Positions 18,168-30,273 are shown, counted from the first letter of the stretch. The stretch is DNA of 64,000 nt from Nitrosovibrio tenuis (GCF_900109785.1 NZ_FOBH01000004.1:186001-250000); one strand, 5' to 3'. Program-made: numbers and translations. Notes: a model not told the origin generated them from the letters alone.

Positions 18168-19412
18168 TTATGCTGCCTTGGCCACACTCTTGCTTTCCAC
18201 GGGCAATGGATTAGCCGCATAGGCGTGATGTGCTGCGGATTCCGCCGCGCCGGGCTCGATCTTCATTCCCATATCGGACAATACGGTCTCCAGAGCGCCC
18301 AAACATAGCATGACATTTTCGATTCTGCTCGAATAACCCATCAAACCGAAGCGCCAGATTTTGCCCGCCAGATCGCCCAGCCCCGCGCCGATTTCGAGGT
18401 CATAGTCGGCAAGCAGCCTGCGGCGTACCTCTTTTTCGTCGACGCCTTCCGGCACATGTACAGAGTTGAGCTGCGGCAGGCGCGATTTCTCTTCTACCAG
18501 ATACTCGATGCCTAGGGTTTGCAGGCCTGCTTTTAGCGCCGTGTGGTTACGCTGGTGTCGGGCCCATGAATGCTCCAACCCCTCCTCATACAGCATTACC
18601 AGAGCTTCGTGCAATGCATAGAGCGCATTCGTTGGCGCCGTGTGATGGTAGGTACGGGTGGTTCCCCAATACCCGAGCAGCAGGTTCAAGTCCATGAACC
18701 AGCTTTGCACCTTTCCTTTACGGTTCTTGACCAGTTCCACCACGCGTTCGGAAAAGCTGACAGGCGACAAACCGGGCGGGCACGACAGGCATTTTTGGCT
18801 GCCCGAGTATATCGCATCGATCTTCCACTCATCTACCTTGACGGGAGAGCCTCCCAACGAGGTGACGGTATCCACGATGGTAAGGCAATTATGACGCTGA
18901 GCGATTTCGCAAAGCGTTTTTGCATCTGATAGCGCCCCGGTCGATGTCTCCGCATGAACAAAGGCAACAATCCTCGCATCGGGATTCTGTTTCAATGCAT
19001 CTTCAACTTTTTGTGGATCGACCGGCGCGCCCCACTTATCATCCACCACCACAGCCGTACCACCGCAACGTTGCACGTTTTCAATCATACGCCCGCCGAA
19101 TACGCCATTGCGGCACACAATTACCTTATCACCGGGGTTGACCATATTGACGAAACACATTTCCATCCCGACCGAGCCAGGGCCCGAAACCGGAAAAGTC
19201 AACAGATTGGATGTTTGGAAAATGTAGCGCAGCAGACTCTTCAATTCCTCCATCATATCGGTGAATACCGGATCAAGATGACCCAGGGTCGGACGGGCCA
19301 TGGCGGACAGCACGCGCGGATGGGTATCGGATGGACCCGGCCCCATCAGTGTTCGTTGCGGCGGGTAAAACGTGCTGATCTTTTTGGCAGGATAAAAATT
19401 TTTAGTGGTCAT
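18168..19412 (-). CDS. Serine/alanine--glyoxylate aminotransferase family enzyme
   Basis: A PLP-dependent fold-type I aminotransferase of 414 residues. Visible are the N-terminal MGPGPSDTHPRVL, the SGPGSVGME cofactor loop, the DTVTSLGG aspartate and the PLP lysine K207 in SGSQKCLSCPPG. Family members transfer amino groups to glyoxylate from serine or alanine, producing glycine. In an organism that also carries glcF (33704) the enzyme would recycle glyoxylate from glycolate. Serine versus alanine specificity cannot be read here. Confidence 0.9.
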   Translation of the reverse strand: MTTKNFYPAKKISTFYPPQRTLMGPGPSDTHPRVLSAMARPTLGHLDPVFTDMMEELKSLLRYIFQTSNLLTFPVSGPGSVGMEMCFVNMVNPGDKVIVCRNGVFGGRMIENVQRCGGTAVVVDDKWGAPVDPQKVEDALKQNPDARIVAFVHAETSTGALSDAKTLCEIAQRHNCLTIVDTVTSLGGSPVKVDEWKIDAIYSGSQKCLSCPPGLSPVSFSERVVELVKNRKGKVQSWFMDLNLLLGYWGTTRTYHHTAPTNALYALHEALVMLYEEGLEHSWARHQRNHTALKAGLQTLGIEYLVEEKSRLPQLNSVHVPEGVDEKEVRRRLLADYDLEIGAGLGDLAGKIWRFGLMGYSSRIENVMLCLGALETVLSDMGMKIEPGAAESAAHHAYAANPLPVESKSVAKAA

Positions 19413-19570
19413 GGATGATCCTGAGTAAAGTGACGGGTTACTTAATAGAAGAAGATAGGTCCGATTTTATCAAGCAAGCAGGGTTTTGGCTATCAGCGCT
19501 ACAGGAACACAAGGGCCCCCTGACACAAGAAAAAGAGGAAACACGGCGACCCGGTGAGAATAAAGCACCG

Positions 19571-20638
19571 TTATCGCACGAGCAGCATGGGCTTGACGGA
19601 AAGGCTTTGGGCAATTTTTTCTGCCGCCTGTCTGGCTACCGCCCGATCGGGGTACGGACCGGCATGAACTTTGAACATGCCGTCTTTTGCCACGATGCCT
19701 AGATTATTGATCAATGAGGGAACCTCAGCGCGTATGCGAGCAAGAAAATTATCGGCATTATCGTAGGCGCTGAACGCGCCCAGTTGCAGGTAAATCCCCC
19801 CTGTATCCGCATTGATGAGAGCACCGGAGTTACTTTGAACGGATGCGCCACCGTCCCCCGGCGCGTATGCAACCTGGAAGAGGTCTGGCTTGACCTCCTC
19901 ATTTTGCCCCCCTGCACCGAGCGGAGCCGAGCGCTTTTCCTTGTCCTGAACGGCGACTTGCATAAGGATGGGCGCGGGCGCCGCGGCAACACGCATATCC
20001 GGAGCCATGCCAGGAAGAATATTTTCCACCTCCACCCAGGCGCTGCCGCCATTGAGCACGTCGAGCTTGTAAGCTGCGGTGTAGGAAAGATCGATCAGGC
20101 GATCCGAGAGAAAAGGCCCACGATCGTTCACGCGCACCACGATGGACTTGCCATTCGCGATATTCGTGACGCGAACATAGCTGGGCAGCGGCAGGGTAGT
20201 ATGCGCCGCAGTCATGCCGTACATGTCATAAATTTCCCCGGACGCTGTTTTCTGCCCATGATAACGGCGGCCGTACCAGGAGGCTATTCCACGCTCCCTG
20301 TAGGATTCATGGCTGGTCTTGGGTGTATAGGATTTTCCCAGCGCGACGTAGGGACGCATGTTGGCCGGGCGTAGAGGCTCATCGCGAGGTACTGCGTCTG
20401 GGACGGAATCCAAGTCTATAGGAGGATTATCGCCTGGGCCATCGTCCAGATAATAACCGCCGCCCTTCCGGGTCACGCTACCGGATCCTGCCGATGCCGC
20501 AGTAGAGCCCTTCCCCGGCATATTCCATTTTGGAGTACTGCCGCATCCTGCAATAAACACCACAACAGACATGGCGATAACCCGGAGACCGGCCGGAGTG
20601 ATCAAAAATGAAAGATTCGGCATGCTATGAGACGGCAA
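19571..20638 (-). CDS. rlpA: Septal ring lytic transglycosylase RlpA
   Basis: An outer-membrane lipoprotein of 355 residues. A signal peptide ends in a lipobox (FIAGC, lipid-modified C32). A double-psi beta-barrel domain (about 115-205: GIASWYG, KTASGEIYDM, VRVNDRGPF) and a C-terminal SPOR domain (about 275-355) follow. The family cleaves glycan strands lacking stem peptides at the septum, the SPOR domain binding such strands. Downstream of rodA by 8 bp in the mre-mrd cluster. An internal ATG (20623) is an alternative start. Confidence 0.93.
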   Translation of the reverse strand: MPSHSMPNLSFLITPAGLRVIAMSVVVFIAGCGSTPKWNMPGKGSTAASAGSGSVTRKGGGYYLDDGPGDNPPIDLDSVPDAVPRDEPLRPANMRPYVALGKSYTPKTSHESYRERGIASWYGRRYHGQKTASGEIYDMYGMTAAHTTLPLPSYVRVTNIANGKSIVVRVNDRGPFLSDRLIDLSYTAAYKLDVLNGGSAWVEVENILPGMAPDMRVAAAPAPILMQVAVQDKEKRSAPLGAGGQNEEVKPDLFQVAYAPGDGGASVQSNSGALINADTGGIYLQLGAFSAYDNADNFLARIRAEVPSLINNLGIVAKDGMFKVHAGPYPDRAVARQAAEKIAQSLSVKPMLLVR

Positions 20639-20646
20639 TTTATTGC

Positions 20647-21747
20647 TTACGTTTTCACGAGCTTGGGATGCGTCTGTATACTCATCAAAATACCAAATCC
20701 CAACAGCATTGTCACCATTGACGTGCCGCCATAGCTTATCAGCGGCAGCGGTACGCCAACTACGGGCAGAATGCCGATTACCATGCCCATGTTGACAAAA
20801 ATGTAGGTAAAAAATGTCAAAGTGATCGACCCGGCGATAAGACGCGTAAACTGCGTGGAAGCATTCGCGGCGATAACCATGCCACGGGCTATAACGGCCA
20901 AGTAAAGCAGCAACAATAAAGAATTGCCGATCAATCCGAATTCTTCCGAAAATACTGCGAAGATGAAATCGGTGCTTTTCTCGGGAAGGAAATCGAGGTG
21001 TGTCTGAGTCCCATGCTGCCAGCCCTTGCCGAGAACGCCTCCGGAGCCGATAGCGATGGTCGATTGGATGGTGTGATAGCCCGCCCCCAATGCGTCCTGT
21101 GTGGGATCAAGCAGCGTCATGACACGCCTGCGCTGGTAATCGTGCATCATTGACCACAGCAACGGAAGACTTCCTGCTCCAGCGACGAACAGTGTGGCAA
21201 TGATGCGCCATGACAAGCCGGTTAGAAACAGAACATAAAAACCGCTGGCGGCAATCAACAAGGCGGTACCCAGATCCGGCTGCCGCAAGATCATTATAAC
21301 CGGCAGCAAGAGCAATAGCGCGGCGACAATGTAGTCGCGCAGCCGCAGAGTAGCTTCGTGTTTGTCAAAGTACCAGGCCAACATCAGCGGCACGGCGATT
21401 TTCATCAGTTCGGAAGGCTGGATGCGAGTGATTCCAATGTTCAGCCAGCGCCGCGCGCCATTGTTGATTTCACCGAACAGCATCACGCCTAGCAGCAAAA
21501 GAAGCCCGGTTGCATAGATCGGCAACGCAATGCGCATAATGTGCTGTAGCGGAATATTGGCGACAAGCCACATGATGCCAAGCGCCACCAGCATATTGGT
21601 GGCCTGATTGGTCACGCGGGCGAGGTTCGCGTCCGTAGCACTATATAGCGTAACCAGGCCAGTCAGCATCAGCAGCAAAATCCCCGACAGAAGCAACCCG
21701 TCTACATATCGTGTAAGGTAATGCCACAAGCGCAGGAGCTTAATCAT
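20647..21747 (-). CDS. rodA: Rod-shape protein RodA (SEDS glycosyltransferase)
   Basis: A polytopic inner-membrane peptidoglycan glycosyltransferase of 366 residues working with PBP2. About ten hydrophobic segments; SEDS motifs such as GARRWLNIG, QPDLGTAL and the C-terminal GVPLPLISYGG are present. From ATG 21747 the protein begins MIKLLRLW; the open frame extends upstream but only into the mrdA end. The start overlaps the mrdA stop by 8 bp, so the pair is translationally coupled. Confidence 0.96.
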   Translation of the reverse strand: MIKLLRLWHYLTRYVDGLLLSGILLLMLTGLVTLYSATDANLARVTNQATNMLVALGIMWLVANIPLQHIMRIALPIYATGLLLLLGVMLFGEINNGARRWLNIGITRIQPSELMKIAVPLMLAWYFDKHEATLRLRDYIVAALLLLLPVIMILRQPDLGTALLIAASGFYVLFLTGLSWRIIATLFVAGAGSLPLLWSMMHDYQRRRVMTLLDPTQDALGAGYHTIQSTIAIGSGGVLGKGWQHGTQTHLDFLPEKSTDFIFAVFSEEFGLIGNSLLLLLYLAVIARGMVIAANASTQFTRLIAGSITLTFFTYIFVNMGMVIGILPVVGVPLPLISYGGTSMVTMLLGFGILMSIQTHPKLVKT

Positions 21748-23674
21748 GCGTATGCAGTTCCGCTGGCGTTTCTTCTTCCTCGTCTCCGCTCTGGTCGACG
21801 GCCTTTGCGGCCGATTCTTCAGGCAGTTTGCCAAGGAGGAAATAATCCATCACCAGCCTGGCGATGGGTGCCGCGGTAGAACCGCCATGGCCGCCATTTT
21901 CCACCAGTACTGATAGCGCAATTTTGGGGGTTTCCGCCGGGGCATACGCAACGAACAAGGCATGATCACGATGGCGCTCCTGAATCTTGTTCTCGACGTA
22001 CTTTTCGCCTTGCTTCATGCCAACCACTTGTGAAGTACCCGTCTTGCCGGCAAAGGTATAGGCGGCGCCGGCGCCCGCCACGGCAGCAGTACCCCCGGCC
22101 CGGGTTACATCGATGAGGGCGTTCCGCACTGTGGCAAGATTGGCGGCATTGAGATTGAGCGTATACAGCGGCTGCGTGACGATCTCACGCAGCACCTCAT
22201 TGTTGTTGTCCAGAACCTTCTTAACCAGATGTGGGCGGTAGGCAGTCCCGTTTCCGGCCAATATCGCTGTAGCAAAAGCCAGTTGCAGCGGTGTAGCCAG
22301 ATTGTAGCCCTGGCCTATTCCGACCGAAATGGTGTCGCCCGCGTACCATTTCTGCTTATGCCGTTTCATTTTCCATTCCTGCGACGGCAGCAGGCCGGCC
22401 ACTTCACCTTCAATATCGATTCCAGTTTTCTTTCCCAGTCCGAACTGGCTGGTAAAACTGAAAATATTGTCAATACCGAGGTCGTTGGCGAGCCCGTAAT
22501 AGTAAGTATCGCACGACACCACCAGTGACTTGTGCAGGTCCACAATGCCGTGTCCCCCGGCCTTCCAGTCTCGAAAGCGATGGGTGCTGCCGGGAAGGCT
22601 GAAGTATCCGGAATCGTTGATGGCTTGCTGGGGCCAGCGCTTTTTCAATTCCAGTCCGGCCAGTGCCATGAAAGGCTTGAACGTAGAGCCCGGCGGATAC
22701 ATGCCGCGCAGTGCGCGGTTGTTCAGTGGCCTGTCGATCGAATTATTCAGCAGATCCCAATTCTCGGAGTCAATGCCATCAACAAAAAGATTGGGGTCGA
22801 AGCCCGGTTTGCTGACAAAGGCCAATATGTCGCCGGAGGAAGGCTCAATCGCCACCAGCGCACCTCGGCGGTCCCCAAATGCCTTTTCCGCAACCTCTTG
22901 CAGTTTGGCATCCAGCGACAGCATCAGATTGTTGCCGGAAACCGGTGGAGTGCGAGATATCACCCTTATTACCCGACCTGCAGCATCGGTTTCCATTTCC
23001 TCGAAGCCGGTGATACCATGCAGCTCCGTCTCGTAACTTTGTTCAATACCGATTTTGCCCATGGATTGCGAGCCTCGGTAATTCGAGAGATCTCCGTTGA
23101 CCTCCAGCTGCTCCAGGTCCTTGTCATTGATGCGTCCGATATAACCGACCACGTGAGAGGCACTTTCGCCTTTTGGATACTGACGGAACAAGCGTGCCTT
23201 GATTTCGACTCCGGGGAAACGATATCGGTTAGCAGCGAAGCGCGCTACCTCGACATCGGATAAGCGGGTTCGGATAGGCAAGCTTTCAAATCGCTTGCTT
23301 TCTTCCATAAGCTTCTTGAAACGCTTGCGGTCCCGGGGCGCTATGTCGATGACAGTGGACAGCTCATTGATGAGGGTTTCAAGGTTGTCAACCTTGCTCG
23401 GCACAATTTCGAGGGTATAGGCGGAATAGTTGTGCGCCAGCACCTCTCCGTTGCGGTCGAAAATCAGGCCCCGATTCGGCACAATAGGTGCAATGGATAT
23501 ACGGTTTGCTTCCGCGAGCGTGTGATAGTGCTCGCGCTGTATTACCTGAAGGTAATAAAAGCGCGAAAATAATAAAAGAAGCAGCACCAACACGAACCCG
23601 GCGCTAATGACGAGCCGCAGCCGGAAGTTATGCAGTTCACGCAGGTGATTACGAAGCTCTACTGTGCGGTTCAT
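21740..23674 (-). CDS. mrdA: Penicillin-binding protein 2 (MrdA)
   Basis: A class B penicillin-binding protein of 644 residues that cross-links lateral-wall peptidoglycan. One N-terminal membrane anchor (about 20-42) precedes the dimerisation domain and the transpeptidase domain with SxxK (S330-TF-K333 in PPGSTFKPF), the SCD motif (VVSCDTYYYG) and KTGTSQV. A short acidic tail ends the protein. Its start overlaps mreD by 4 bp. Confidence 0.96.
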   Translation of the reverse strand: MNRTVELRNHLRELHNFRLRLVISAGFVLVLLLLLFSRFYYLQVIQREHYHTLAEANRISIAPIVPNRGLIFDRNGEVLAHNYSAYTLEIVPSKVDNLETLINELSTVIDIAPRDRKRFKKLMEESKRFESLPIRTRLSDVEVARFAANRYRFPGVEIKARLFRQYPKGESASHVVGYIGRINDKDLEQLEVNGDLSNYRGSQSMGKIGIEQSYETELHGITGFEEMETDAAGRVIRVISRTPPVSGNNLMLSLDAKLQEVAEKAFGDRRGALVAIEPSSGDILAFVSKPGFDPNLFVDGIDSENWDLLNNSIDRPLNNRALRGMYPPGSTFKPFMALAGLELKKRWPQQAINDSGYFSLPGSTHRFRDWKAGGHGIVDLHKSLVVSCDTYYYGLANDLGIDNIFSFTSQFGLGKKTGIDIEGEVAGLLPSQEWKMKRHKQKWYAGDTISVGIGQGYNLATPLQLAFATAILAGNGTAYRPHLVKKVLDNNNEVLREIVTQPLYTLNLNAANLATVRNALIDVTRAGGTAAVAGAGAAYTFAGKTGTSQVVGMKQGEKYVENKIQERHRDHALFVAYAPAETPKIALSVLVENGGHGGSTAAPIARLVMDYFLLGKLPEESAAKAVDQSGDEEEETPAELHTHD

Positions 23675-24192
23675 CCTGCATCGGAATCAGACCGGGGCTT
23701 CTGCGGTATTCCGAGCAGTGAAGAGACCAGCGGCCACAACAGCATGCCGATCACACTGATCAGAAAAAAGTCCCATCCGGGAAAATCGGATCCAGCCAAT
23801 AGACCTGCCAGAAGTATGACAAATTGCCCTGTAAGCAATATCAGCCCTATCTGTGGAGCCTGCTTCAGCAGCCCAAAAATACTCAAACGCCGCTGAAATA
23901 TCAGCGCGATGAAAGCCATTATGCTGTATGCAAGGGCATGCTGGCCGAGCGCGCTGGCGTCGCCAATATCCATTAAAAGTCCCATTCCGAAAGCCATGCT
24001 TATGCCGGCACGCTGCGGTTGGTTGATGCACCAATAAAGCGCTACTAACGCAACGAAGTCCGGCCATAACGATAATGCCACGCCTTTCAGCGGCAATAGA
24101 TTCAGCAAAAGCGCGAAAAACAAGCTGAAGGCGATGAAGGAGCCTTTGGCAGGCAACAGGATTTCCTGTCTGGGATAATTAACGAACGCCAA
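23671..24192 (-). CDS. mreD: Rod shape-determining protein MreD
   Basis: A small integral membrane protein of about 173 residues with five to six hydrophobic segments and the family phrase PDFVALVALYWCINQPQRAG, linking MreBC to the PBP2/RodA machinery. The frame opens further upstream inside mreC; TTG 24192, overlapping the mreC stop (24179-24181), gives the usual length, so I prefer it. Coupling with mreC and mrdA is tight. Confidence 0.9.
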   Translation of the reverse strand: MAFVNYPRQEILLPAKGSFIAFSLFFALLLNLLPLKGVALSLWPDFVALVALYWCINQPQRAGISMAFGMGLLMDIGDASALGQHALAYSIMAFIALIFQRRLSIFGLLKQAPQIGLILLTGQFVILLAGLLAGSDFPGWDFFLISVIGMLLWPLVSSLLGIPQKPRSDSDAG

Positions 24193-25081
24193 CTTTTTCT
24201 CGCTTCTTTTTCTCGGGCTTGATTTCCAGGACTTCCGCAGGAATTTCGACAACAGGTGTCAGCAAAGATAATATCAATAGCTGCCGGTTGTTTCCCACTC
24301 CGGCAGCAGGTGTGCAGGTCACGCGGGCAAAGACATAAGTGGAATTGCGCTCGATTCGGGAAACCACCGCGACAGGCAGCCCAGGCGGATAGACACCATC
24401 TATCCCCGAAGTCGCCAGCAAATCGCCCTCCTGAATGTCCGTATTCACCGCTACATAGCGTAATTCCAGCGCCCCATCCTTTCCGGTACCCGATACCACC
24501 GAGCGCAGGCCGTTGCGCACAACATGAACCGGCACCGAGTGATCCTTGTCCGTAATAAGCGTTACTTCGGACATCCATGGATAGATACGGGTTATTTGTC
24601 CTACTACGCCAGCATCATCCACCACCACTTGGCCCGGCTGAACCCCGCCTTGACTGCCCTTATCCAGCATGACCTTGCGATTAAATGGATCGCGGGGGAC
24701 ATGCAGGATTTCAGCCATTACCGCTTGACCGTCCATTCGCTGCGCCGTTTGCAGAAGATTACGCAACTGCGCATTTTCAGCTTGCAATGCGTGCAATCGT
24801 TGAAGCTGTCCGCTGTCGATGAGGTGCTGCTGCTTGAGATGCTCATTCTCTTCTACAAGACCATGGCTAAGGAAAAATTCACTTGCCCGGCCGTATACGG
24901 TTGAGGGTACGTTGGCGAGTTTTTGTATCGGGTAAATCGCTGTAGAGAAAGCCTGGCGAATTTCGGCGAGATATTTAAATCGGGTATCGATTGCCATCAG
25001 CACCAACGACAGCACTACAAAAAAAATCAGGCGTGTCAGCAGGCTGGGGCCTTGCCTGAAAAACCTCGGGGCCATTTCCAT
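24179..25081 (-). CDS. mreC: Rod shape-determining protein MreC
   Basis: A bitopic protein of 300 residues with an N-terminal membrane anchor (about 17-34), a coiled coil (about 70-105: EENEHLKQQHLIDSG) and the periplasmic beta-barrel region with DPFNRKVMLDKGSQ-like and GVVGQI phrases. It scaffolds the elongasome. A short basic C-terminal tail (KPEKKKREK) is present. ATG 25075 is an alternative start. It lies 75 bp after mreB. Confidence 0.94.
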   Translation of the reverse strand: MEMAPRFFRQGPSLLTRLIFFVVLSLVLMAIDTRFKYLAEIRQAFSTAIYPIQKLANVPSTVYGRASEFFLSHGLVEENEHLKQQHLIDSGQLQRLHALQAENAQLRNLLQTAQRMDGQAVMAEILHVPRDPFNRKVMLDKGSQGGVQPGQVVVDDAGVVGQITRIYPWMSEVTLITDKDHSVPVHVVRNGLRSVVSGTGKDGALELRYVAVNTDIQEGDLLATSGIDGVYPPGLPVAVVSRIERNSTYVFARVTCTPAAGVGNNRQLLILSLLTPVVEIPAEVLEIKPEKKKREKVGVR

Positions 25082-25156
25082 TACCCGCGCGGTTTCCCGA
25101 TTCCCAATTCAGGGAGCGCTCGATCAGCACTCGATCGAAATGGTCGAGGAATCCAT

Positions 25157-26218
<1,062 letters not shown>

Positions 26219-26349
26219 TTACGGAATCCGTCGCAGGTGCCGATGACAAGGCCGATGGTAAAAGCGGGTGAAAAGAATGCGTCATTCAGGCGGGCTATGA
26301 TACTCTATTAGCTATTTGAATATAAGGGTTATAAGGGTATTGGCCGAGA

Positions 26350-26637
26350 ATGTCACTGTCTCTGGATGATGTAACACGTATTGCAAACCTTGCCCGCATT
26401 GAACTGAGCGAGGATGAGGTACATACGGCGCTGGCGCAGTTGTCGAATATCTTTGGCCTGATTCAGCAGATGCAGGCGGTTGACACGTCAGCAATAAATC
26501 CAATGTCTCACGCTCAGGATGTGGCGCAGCGCCTGCGCGACGATGCCGTGACGGAGACCGATCAGCACGCGCTATTTCAGGCTATAGCGCCCCAGGTAGA
26601 GGCGGGACTTTACCTGGTACCAAAAGTCATTGAATAA
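26350..26637 (+). CDS. gatC: GatC, subunit C of aspartyl/glutamyl-tRNA amidotransferase
   Basis: 95 residues starting [20 protein letters not shown], the GatC signature; it stabilises the GatA-GatB complex that converts Glu-tRNAGln or Asp-tRNAAsn to the amidated form. First in the gatC-gatA-gatB order. Confidence 0.95.
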   Translation: MSLSLDDVTRIANLARIELSEDEVHTALAQLSNIFGLIQQMQAVDTSAINPMSHAQDVAQRLRDDAVTETDQHALFQAIAPQVEAGLYLVPKVIE

Positions 26638-26705
26638 ACCTCGGGCGCAGTCTCGGCGTTTGTCACACCGGCCCTCTGCATTTTCCACGTTTTTTTTGCT
26701 AATCC

Positions 26706-28157
26706 ATGTTGAACTTCAGCCTCAAGCAACTATCGACGCTGCTCACGACGAAAAGAATTTCCAGCACCGAGTTGACCGGTGAGTTTCTTAAGCGTTCACG
26801 CGCGCTGAACGCCGACTATAACGCTTTCATTACGATCGATGAAGAGACAAGCCTCGCCCAGGCGCGTGCGGCCGATGCGATGATAGCATCCGGGCAGGCT
26901 GGCCCGTTAACCGGCATTCCTGTCGCCCAGAAGGATATTTTTTGTACCAAAGGATGGCTCACCACCTGCGGATCGAAGATGCTGTCAAACTTTGTTTCAC
27001 CTTACGATGCCCATGTGGTGGAGCGTTTTAATGCCATTGGCGCAGTGAATATTGGAAAGACCAATATGGACGAATTCGCCATGGGGTCCAGTAACGAAAC
27101 CTCTTTTTACGGGCCGGTGAAGAATCCTTGGGATATTACGGCTGTGCCAGGCGGAAGTTCCGGTGGCTCAGCTTGCGCGGTTGCCGCACGCATGGCACCC
27201 GCCGCAACAGGTACGGATACCGGCGGCTCCATCCGCCAGCCAGCGGCGCTATGCGGTATTTCCGGTCTCAAACCCACTTATGGGCTCGTATCGCGTTATG
27301 GCATGGTCGCGTTCGCTTCCAGCCTGGACCAAGGCGGGCCGATGGCAAAGTCAGCGGAAGACCTCGCACTGATGCTGAATGTCATGGCGGGGTTTGACGC
27401 CCGTGATTCAACCAGCCTGATGCGTGAGCCAGAGGATTACGCGCGCGACCTGGAAAGGCCCCTGGAGGGTCTGCGTATTGGCTTGCCACGGGAATATTTC
27501 GTTAAGGAAATTAACGATGACGTGGCGCGTGCGGTGGAAAACGCCATTGCGGAATATCACAAGCTTGGGGCAGAAACCGTTGAAGTATCTCTTCCCAATA
27601 CGAAATTGTCAGTTCCTGTTTACTACGTGCTCGCACCCGCGGAAGCGTCCAGCAACCTCTCGCGTTTCGATGGGGTACGTTATGGTTATCGCGCTCCCGA
27701 ATATGCCGACCTCAACGACATGTACTGCAAAAGCCGCGCCCAGGGTTTTGGCGCGGAGGTGAAGCGCCGCATTCTGATCGGCACGTACGTACTGTCGCAT
27801 GGGTATTACGATGCATACTACGTTCAGGCTCAGAAATTGCGCCGCCTTGTGGCGCAGGACTTCGCTGAAGCATTCAAGCAATGCGACGTTATCATGGGGC
27901 CGACTTCTCCCACGGTAGCATTCGATCTGGGAGAGCGGATCAGCGACCCCGTGCAGATGTATTTGTCAGATGCCTATACCATTGCGGTCAATCTGGCCGG
28001 TTTGCCCGGCATGTCCATTCCCGCAGGTTTCGGCAATAAGGGCAGGCCGGTAGGATTGCACATCGTCGGCAATTATTTTGCGGAAGCGAAAATGCTGAAC
28101 GTGGCGCATCAGTACCAGAAAACCACGGATTGGCATATGAGCATGCCTAATTCATGA
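26706..28157 (+). CDS. gatA: GatA, amidase subunit of tRNA-dependent amidotransferase
   Basis: 483 residues of the amidase-signature family. The Ser-cisSer-Lys triad is visible: Lys in PVAQKDIFC and the serines in [10 protein letters not shown] with [13 protein letters not shown]. It releases ammonia from glutamine and channels it to GatB. 68 bp after gatC and about 80 bp before gatB. Confidence 0.97.
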   Translation: MLNFSLKQLSTLLTTKRISSTELTGEFLKRSRALNADYNAFITIDEETSLAQARAADAMIASGQAGPLTGIPVAQKDIFCTKGWLTTCGSKMLSNFVSPYDAHVVERFNAIGAVNIGKTNMDEFAMGSSNETSFYGPVKNPWDITAVPGGSSGGSACAVAARMAPAATGTDTGGSIRQPAALCGISGLKPTYGLVSRYGMVAFASSLDQGGPMAKSAEDLALMLNVMAGFDARDSTSLMREPEDYARDLERPLEGLRIGLPREYFVKEINDDVARAVENAIAEYHKLGAETVEVSLPNTKLSVPVYYVLAPAEASSNLSRFDGVRYGYRAPEYADLNDMYCKSRAQGFGAEVKRRILIGTYVLSHGYYDAYYVQAQKLRRLVAQDFAEAFKQCDVIMGPTSPTVAFDLGERISDPVQMYLSDAYTIAVNLAGLPGMSIPAGFGNKGRPVGLHIVGNYFAEAKMLNVAHQYQKTTDWHMSMPNS

Positions 28158-28238
28158 ATTCTACTGTTCCGCCGGCCGACCCAATGATTGTCTTTTCGTA
28201 CCCGGAATAACCTCAAACAACAAACAAAGGTTTTCGTA

Positions 28239-29720
28239 ATGCAATGGGAAATCGTTATCGGTCTTGAGGTACATACCCAGCTCTCGACTCAATCGAAAAT
28301 ATTCTCAGGCGCCTCGACCGCATTCGGAGCGGCGCCCAACGCCGAGGCCTGCGCGGTGGACCTTGCATTGCCGGGAGTGTTGCCGGTATTGAACCGCGGA
28401 GCTGTCGACCGGGCAATCAGGTTCGGGCTTGCCGTAGGGGCAAAAGTCAATTCGCCATCCATCTTCGCACGCAAAAATTATTTCTACCCCGACCTCCCCA
28501 AAGGCTACCAGATCAGTCAATACGAGTTACCCGTGGTGGAAGGCGGCACCGTAACGATTCATGTGGGCGAAATGGAAAAAACCATCCGTCTTGTCAGGGC
28601 GCATCTGGAGGAAGATGCGGGCAAGTCCTTGCATGAGGACTTCCATGGCATGACGGGTATCGATCTCAACCGGGCGGGTACGCCGTTGCTCGAGATCGTT
28701 TCCGAGCCGGACATGCGCAGCAGCCAGGAAGCCGTTACCTATGCAAAAATGGTGCATTCACTGGTGCGCTGGATTGGCATCTGCGATGGCAACATGCAGG
28801 AAGGCTCTTTTCGCTGCGATGCCAACGTATCGGTGCGCCCGCATGGATCGGAACGGCTCGGCACCCGCTGCGAAATAAAAAATCTAAATTCGTTTCGCTT
28901 TCTTGAGAAGGCCATCGATTATGAGGCCAGGCGGCAGATAGAGATTCTGGAAGATGGCGGAACCATACAGCAGCAAACCCGCCTCTATGATCCCGACAAA
29001 GATGAAACCCGCGCCATGCGAAGCAAGGAGGATGCGCAGGACTACCGCTATTTTCCAGACCCGGATCTGCTGCCGCTTGAAATCGCGGAGAGCTGGATCG
29101 CGAAAGCAAAAAGCGGGTTGCCCGAGTTGCCGGAGCAAATGCGCGTCCGTCTTGAGCGCGAGTATGGGCTTTCCTCTTATGACACGTCCGCCTTGACTGC
29201 CGACCGGGAGATCGCGGAATACTACGATGCGACTGTCGCTAAACTTCCATCCGACCCCAAACTTTGCGCGAACTGGATAATGGGCGAACTGCCCGCTTAT
29301 CTCAACGATGAAGCCAAATCCTTCGATAGCTGTCCGCTATCCCCGGTACAGCTTGCGCAGCTTTTAATGCGCATCAAGGATGGTACGATTTCCGGAAAGA
29401 TTGCAAAAGAAGTATTCAAGCAGATGTGGTCCAAGGCCGCTCAGACAGCTACGGCATGGAAGAACCGGGATTCCAAACTGGATGACAACCTCGCCGATCA
29501 GATTATCGAGTCTCAAGGGCTGAAACAGATTTCCGATTCAGGCGAACTGGAAAGCTTGATTGACGGGGTCATCGCCGCCAATGTCAAATCAGTGGAAGAA
29601 TTCAAGGCAGGTAAGGAAAAAGCCTTTAATGCCCTCGTCGGGCAGGTAATGAAGGCGGCCAGGGGCAAGGCCAATCCAGCGCAGGTGAACGAAATAATGA
29701 GAAGGAAATTAGAAGCATAA
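28239..29720 (+). CDS. gatB: GatB, subunit B of tRNA-dependent amidotransferase
   Basis: From ATG 28239, behind a CAAAGG ribosome-binding site, the protein has 493 residues. It begins [15 protein letters not shown] and keeps the kinase/transamidase core (FCRxG-like region near [12 protein letters not shown]) and the C-terminal helical and YqeY-like tail (ending [15 protein letters not shown]). It activates the misacylated tRNA and transfers ammonia. The frame opens 17 codons earlier, with a non-conserved leader. Confidence 0.97.
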   Translation: MQWEIVIGLEVHTQLSTQSKIFSGASTAFGAAPNAEACAVDLALPGVLPVLNRGAVDRAIRFGLAVGAKVNSPSIFARKNYFYPDLPKGYQISQYELPVVEGGTVTIHVGEMEKTIRLVRAHLEEDAGKSLHEDFHGMTGIDLNRAGTPLLEIVSEPDMRSSQEAVTYAKMVHSLVRWIGICDGNMQEGSFRCDANVSVRPHGSERLGTRCEIKNLNSFRFLEKAIDYEARRQIEILEDGGTIQQQTRLYDPDKDETRAMRSKEDAQDYRYFPDPDLLPLEIAESWIAKAKSGLPELPEQMRVRLEREYGLSSYDTSALTADREIAEYYDATVAKLPSDPKLCANWIMGELPAYLNDEAKSFDSCPLSPVQLAQLLMRIKDGTISGKIAKEVFKQMWSKAAQTATAWKNRDSKLDDNLADQIIESQGLKQISDSGELESLIDGVIAANVKSVEEFKAGKEKAFNALVGQVMKAARGKANPAQVNEIMRRKLEA

Positions 29721-30273
29721 AATAATACTGAGATGGCGCCCCCAACCCCAACATTGAAGCTCCTCACGTGATAACTCAGAAGCAGGTGTCGCCGTTCGTC
29801 TGCGTTTGCACGATCCCGCTCCAGACATTTGTCGGGTTGCAGCAGTTCATAGACTTCCACCTTTACCCTGCCGACGAAAAGCGTCCGGGCATGGATACTC
29901 GAGCTTCACATTATTGATGGCTCCTGTGCTGTCCGTCGTGACTTCGCCAATCTTGGCCGGTGGTACGCCTGTATAGATTCTACGCCATACTGATGGTTCA
30001 TAGGAAGATTGCCACCATTCAACAGAACGCGCCTTCGGTTTGCAACGCTGATCTGGCCGGGGAAACGGAGAGTGACGGAATTCTCAGCGGCGTACGCCGC
30101 ATGAACCAGGAAAGTTTTTTTATAAATCGAGTGGAAGGCGTCAATTCTCTCCAAATGTAGGCGCCACCCGAGGGGCAAACCCTTGCTTAATGTTCTTCAG
30201 CCGGCTATTGAGCTTGTCCGTTGAAATGTATGGCGCGCTGAGCAGCTATCGCTTACCACATACAGGTGCTTTG
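29721..30273. other. Intergenic region, no supportable gene
   Basis: About 550 bases between gatB and the convergent reductase gene. Short open frames exist on both strands (for example minus 30178-29906) but none resembles a known family. On the minus strand the frame around 29905-29740 has protein-like wording (FVGRVKVEVYELL, KCLERDRANADERR), lacks an upstream ATG and runs into gatB antisense, so it may be a remnant. I see no RNA gene or terminator. Confidence 0.4.

Noticed and set aside
29906-30178. 90-residue minus-strand frame between gatB and the reductase gene
   Set aside because: No recognisable motif or ribosome site, and an overlapping frame exists on the other strand.
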